Positions 5,201 to 5,262 of a stretch of DNA of 5,262 nucleotides are shown here, piece by piece. The notes beneath the pieces were generated by a model. The model made no database searches and was not told the origin of the DNA. It saw only the letters and a program-made list of their open reading frames with translations. Each line of letters opens with the position of its first letter. Position 1 is the stretch's first letter. The translations under genes were made by a program, and so were the position numbers. The stretch is from NCBI GenBank assembly GCA_010025655.1, contig RGSV01000092.1, positions 1 through 5,262 of the forward strand. The letters are read 5' to 3'. The stretch comes from Acidimicrobiia bacterium. Lineage in GTDB: Bacteria > Actinomycetota > Acidimicrobiia > Acidimicrobiales > Ilumatobacteraceae.

Positions 5201-5262
5201 AGCGGCTCGGGGTCGGGCCACGTTGACCCTGATACTTCGAGCCGCGCGCACCGGAACCGTAC
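5181..5262 (-). CDS. C-terminal end of an unidentified minus-strand gene (partial)
   Basis: One minus-strand frame stays open from the window edge to a TAG at 5183-5181 and encodes 26 residues ending GPTPSRYFENFR, with an upstream stretch YGSGARGSKYQGQRG. About two thirds of its codons end in G or C, which fits the genome style better than another minus frame that also stops in this gap. It ends six bases from the VOC stop, giving a tight convergent pair. I do not recognise the family; the piece is basic, glycine- and aromatic-rich, like a flexible tail. It may be a chance open frame, since only 82 bases are visible. Confidence 0.4.
   Translation of the reverse strand, partial: YGSGARGSKYQGQRGPTPSRYFENFR

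Overview
The window is a compact, high-GC bacterial chromosome segment. No gap between genes exceeds about 80 bases, and I see no mobile element, CRISPR array, tRNA or rRNA. The gene style suggests an Actinomycetota member. Evidence for this is the strong G/C bias at third codon positions, GTG starts, TANNNT -10 elements placed 6-7 bases before two start codons (leaderless mRNAs), and a fused membrane Fe-S oxidoreductase of the kind used with menaquinone and ETF. An Acidimicrobiia-like lineage would fit, but that is a guess from style, not a proven placement.

Left part, minus strand: a complete ribokinase-type PfkB sugar kinase (243-1133, strong Shine-Dalgarno). It is followed 81 bases downstream by the N-terminus of a SAM-dependent methyltransferase that runs off the window (1-161). 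These two probably share a transcript. A 43-base divergent gap separates them from the plus-strand genes.

Centre and right, plus strand: 2,3-bisphosphoglycerate-dependent phosphoglycerate mutase (1177-1992); a small stand-alone cyclic-nucleotide-binding domain protein without a DNA-binding domain (2052-2477); a 757-residue membrane-anchored Fe-S oxidoreductase with six membrane segments, two 4Fe-4S clusters and two HdrB-like cysteine-rich domains (2520-4793, EtfD/EMO-like); and a glyoxalase-fold (VOC) protein (4821-5174). At the right edge the last 26 codons of an unidentified minus-strand reading frame appear to converge on the VOC gene (5181-5262).

How they may work together: ribokinase and phosphoglycerate mutase are central carbon enzymes (ribose entry to the pentose phosphate pathway; lower glycolysis and gluconeogenesis). 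By analogy to its family, the Fe-S protein would carry electrons from flavoproteins such as ETF, for example from fatty-acid oxidation, into the quinone pool. The small cyclic-nucleotide-binding protein just upstream could sense cAMP or cGMP, but its partner is unknown. The gaps before it and before the Fe-S gene each hold a conspicuous dyad at a -10-like element. This suggests two separately controlled promoters rather than one simple operon.

The window is mostly ordinary metabolism. The items most worth a second look are the cyclic-nucleotide-domain/Fe-S reductase pairing, the two promoter dyads, and the leaderless start architecture.
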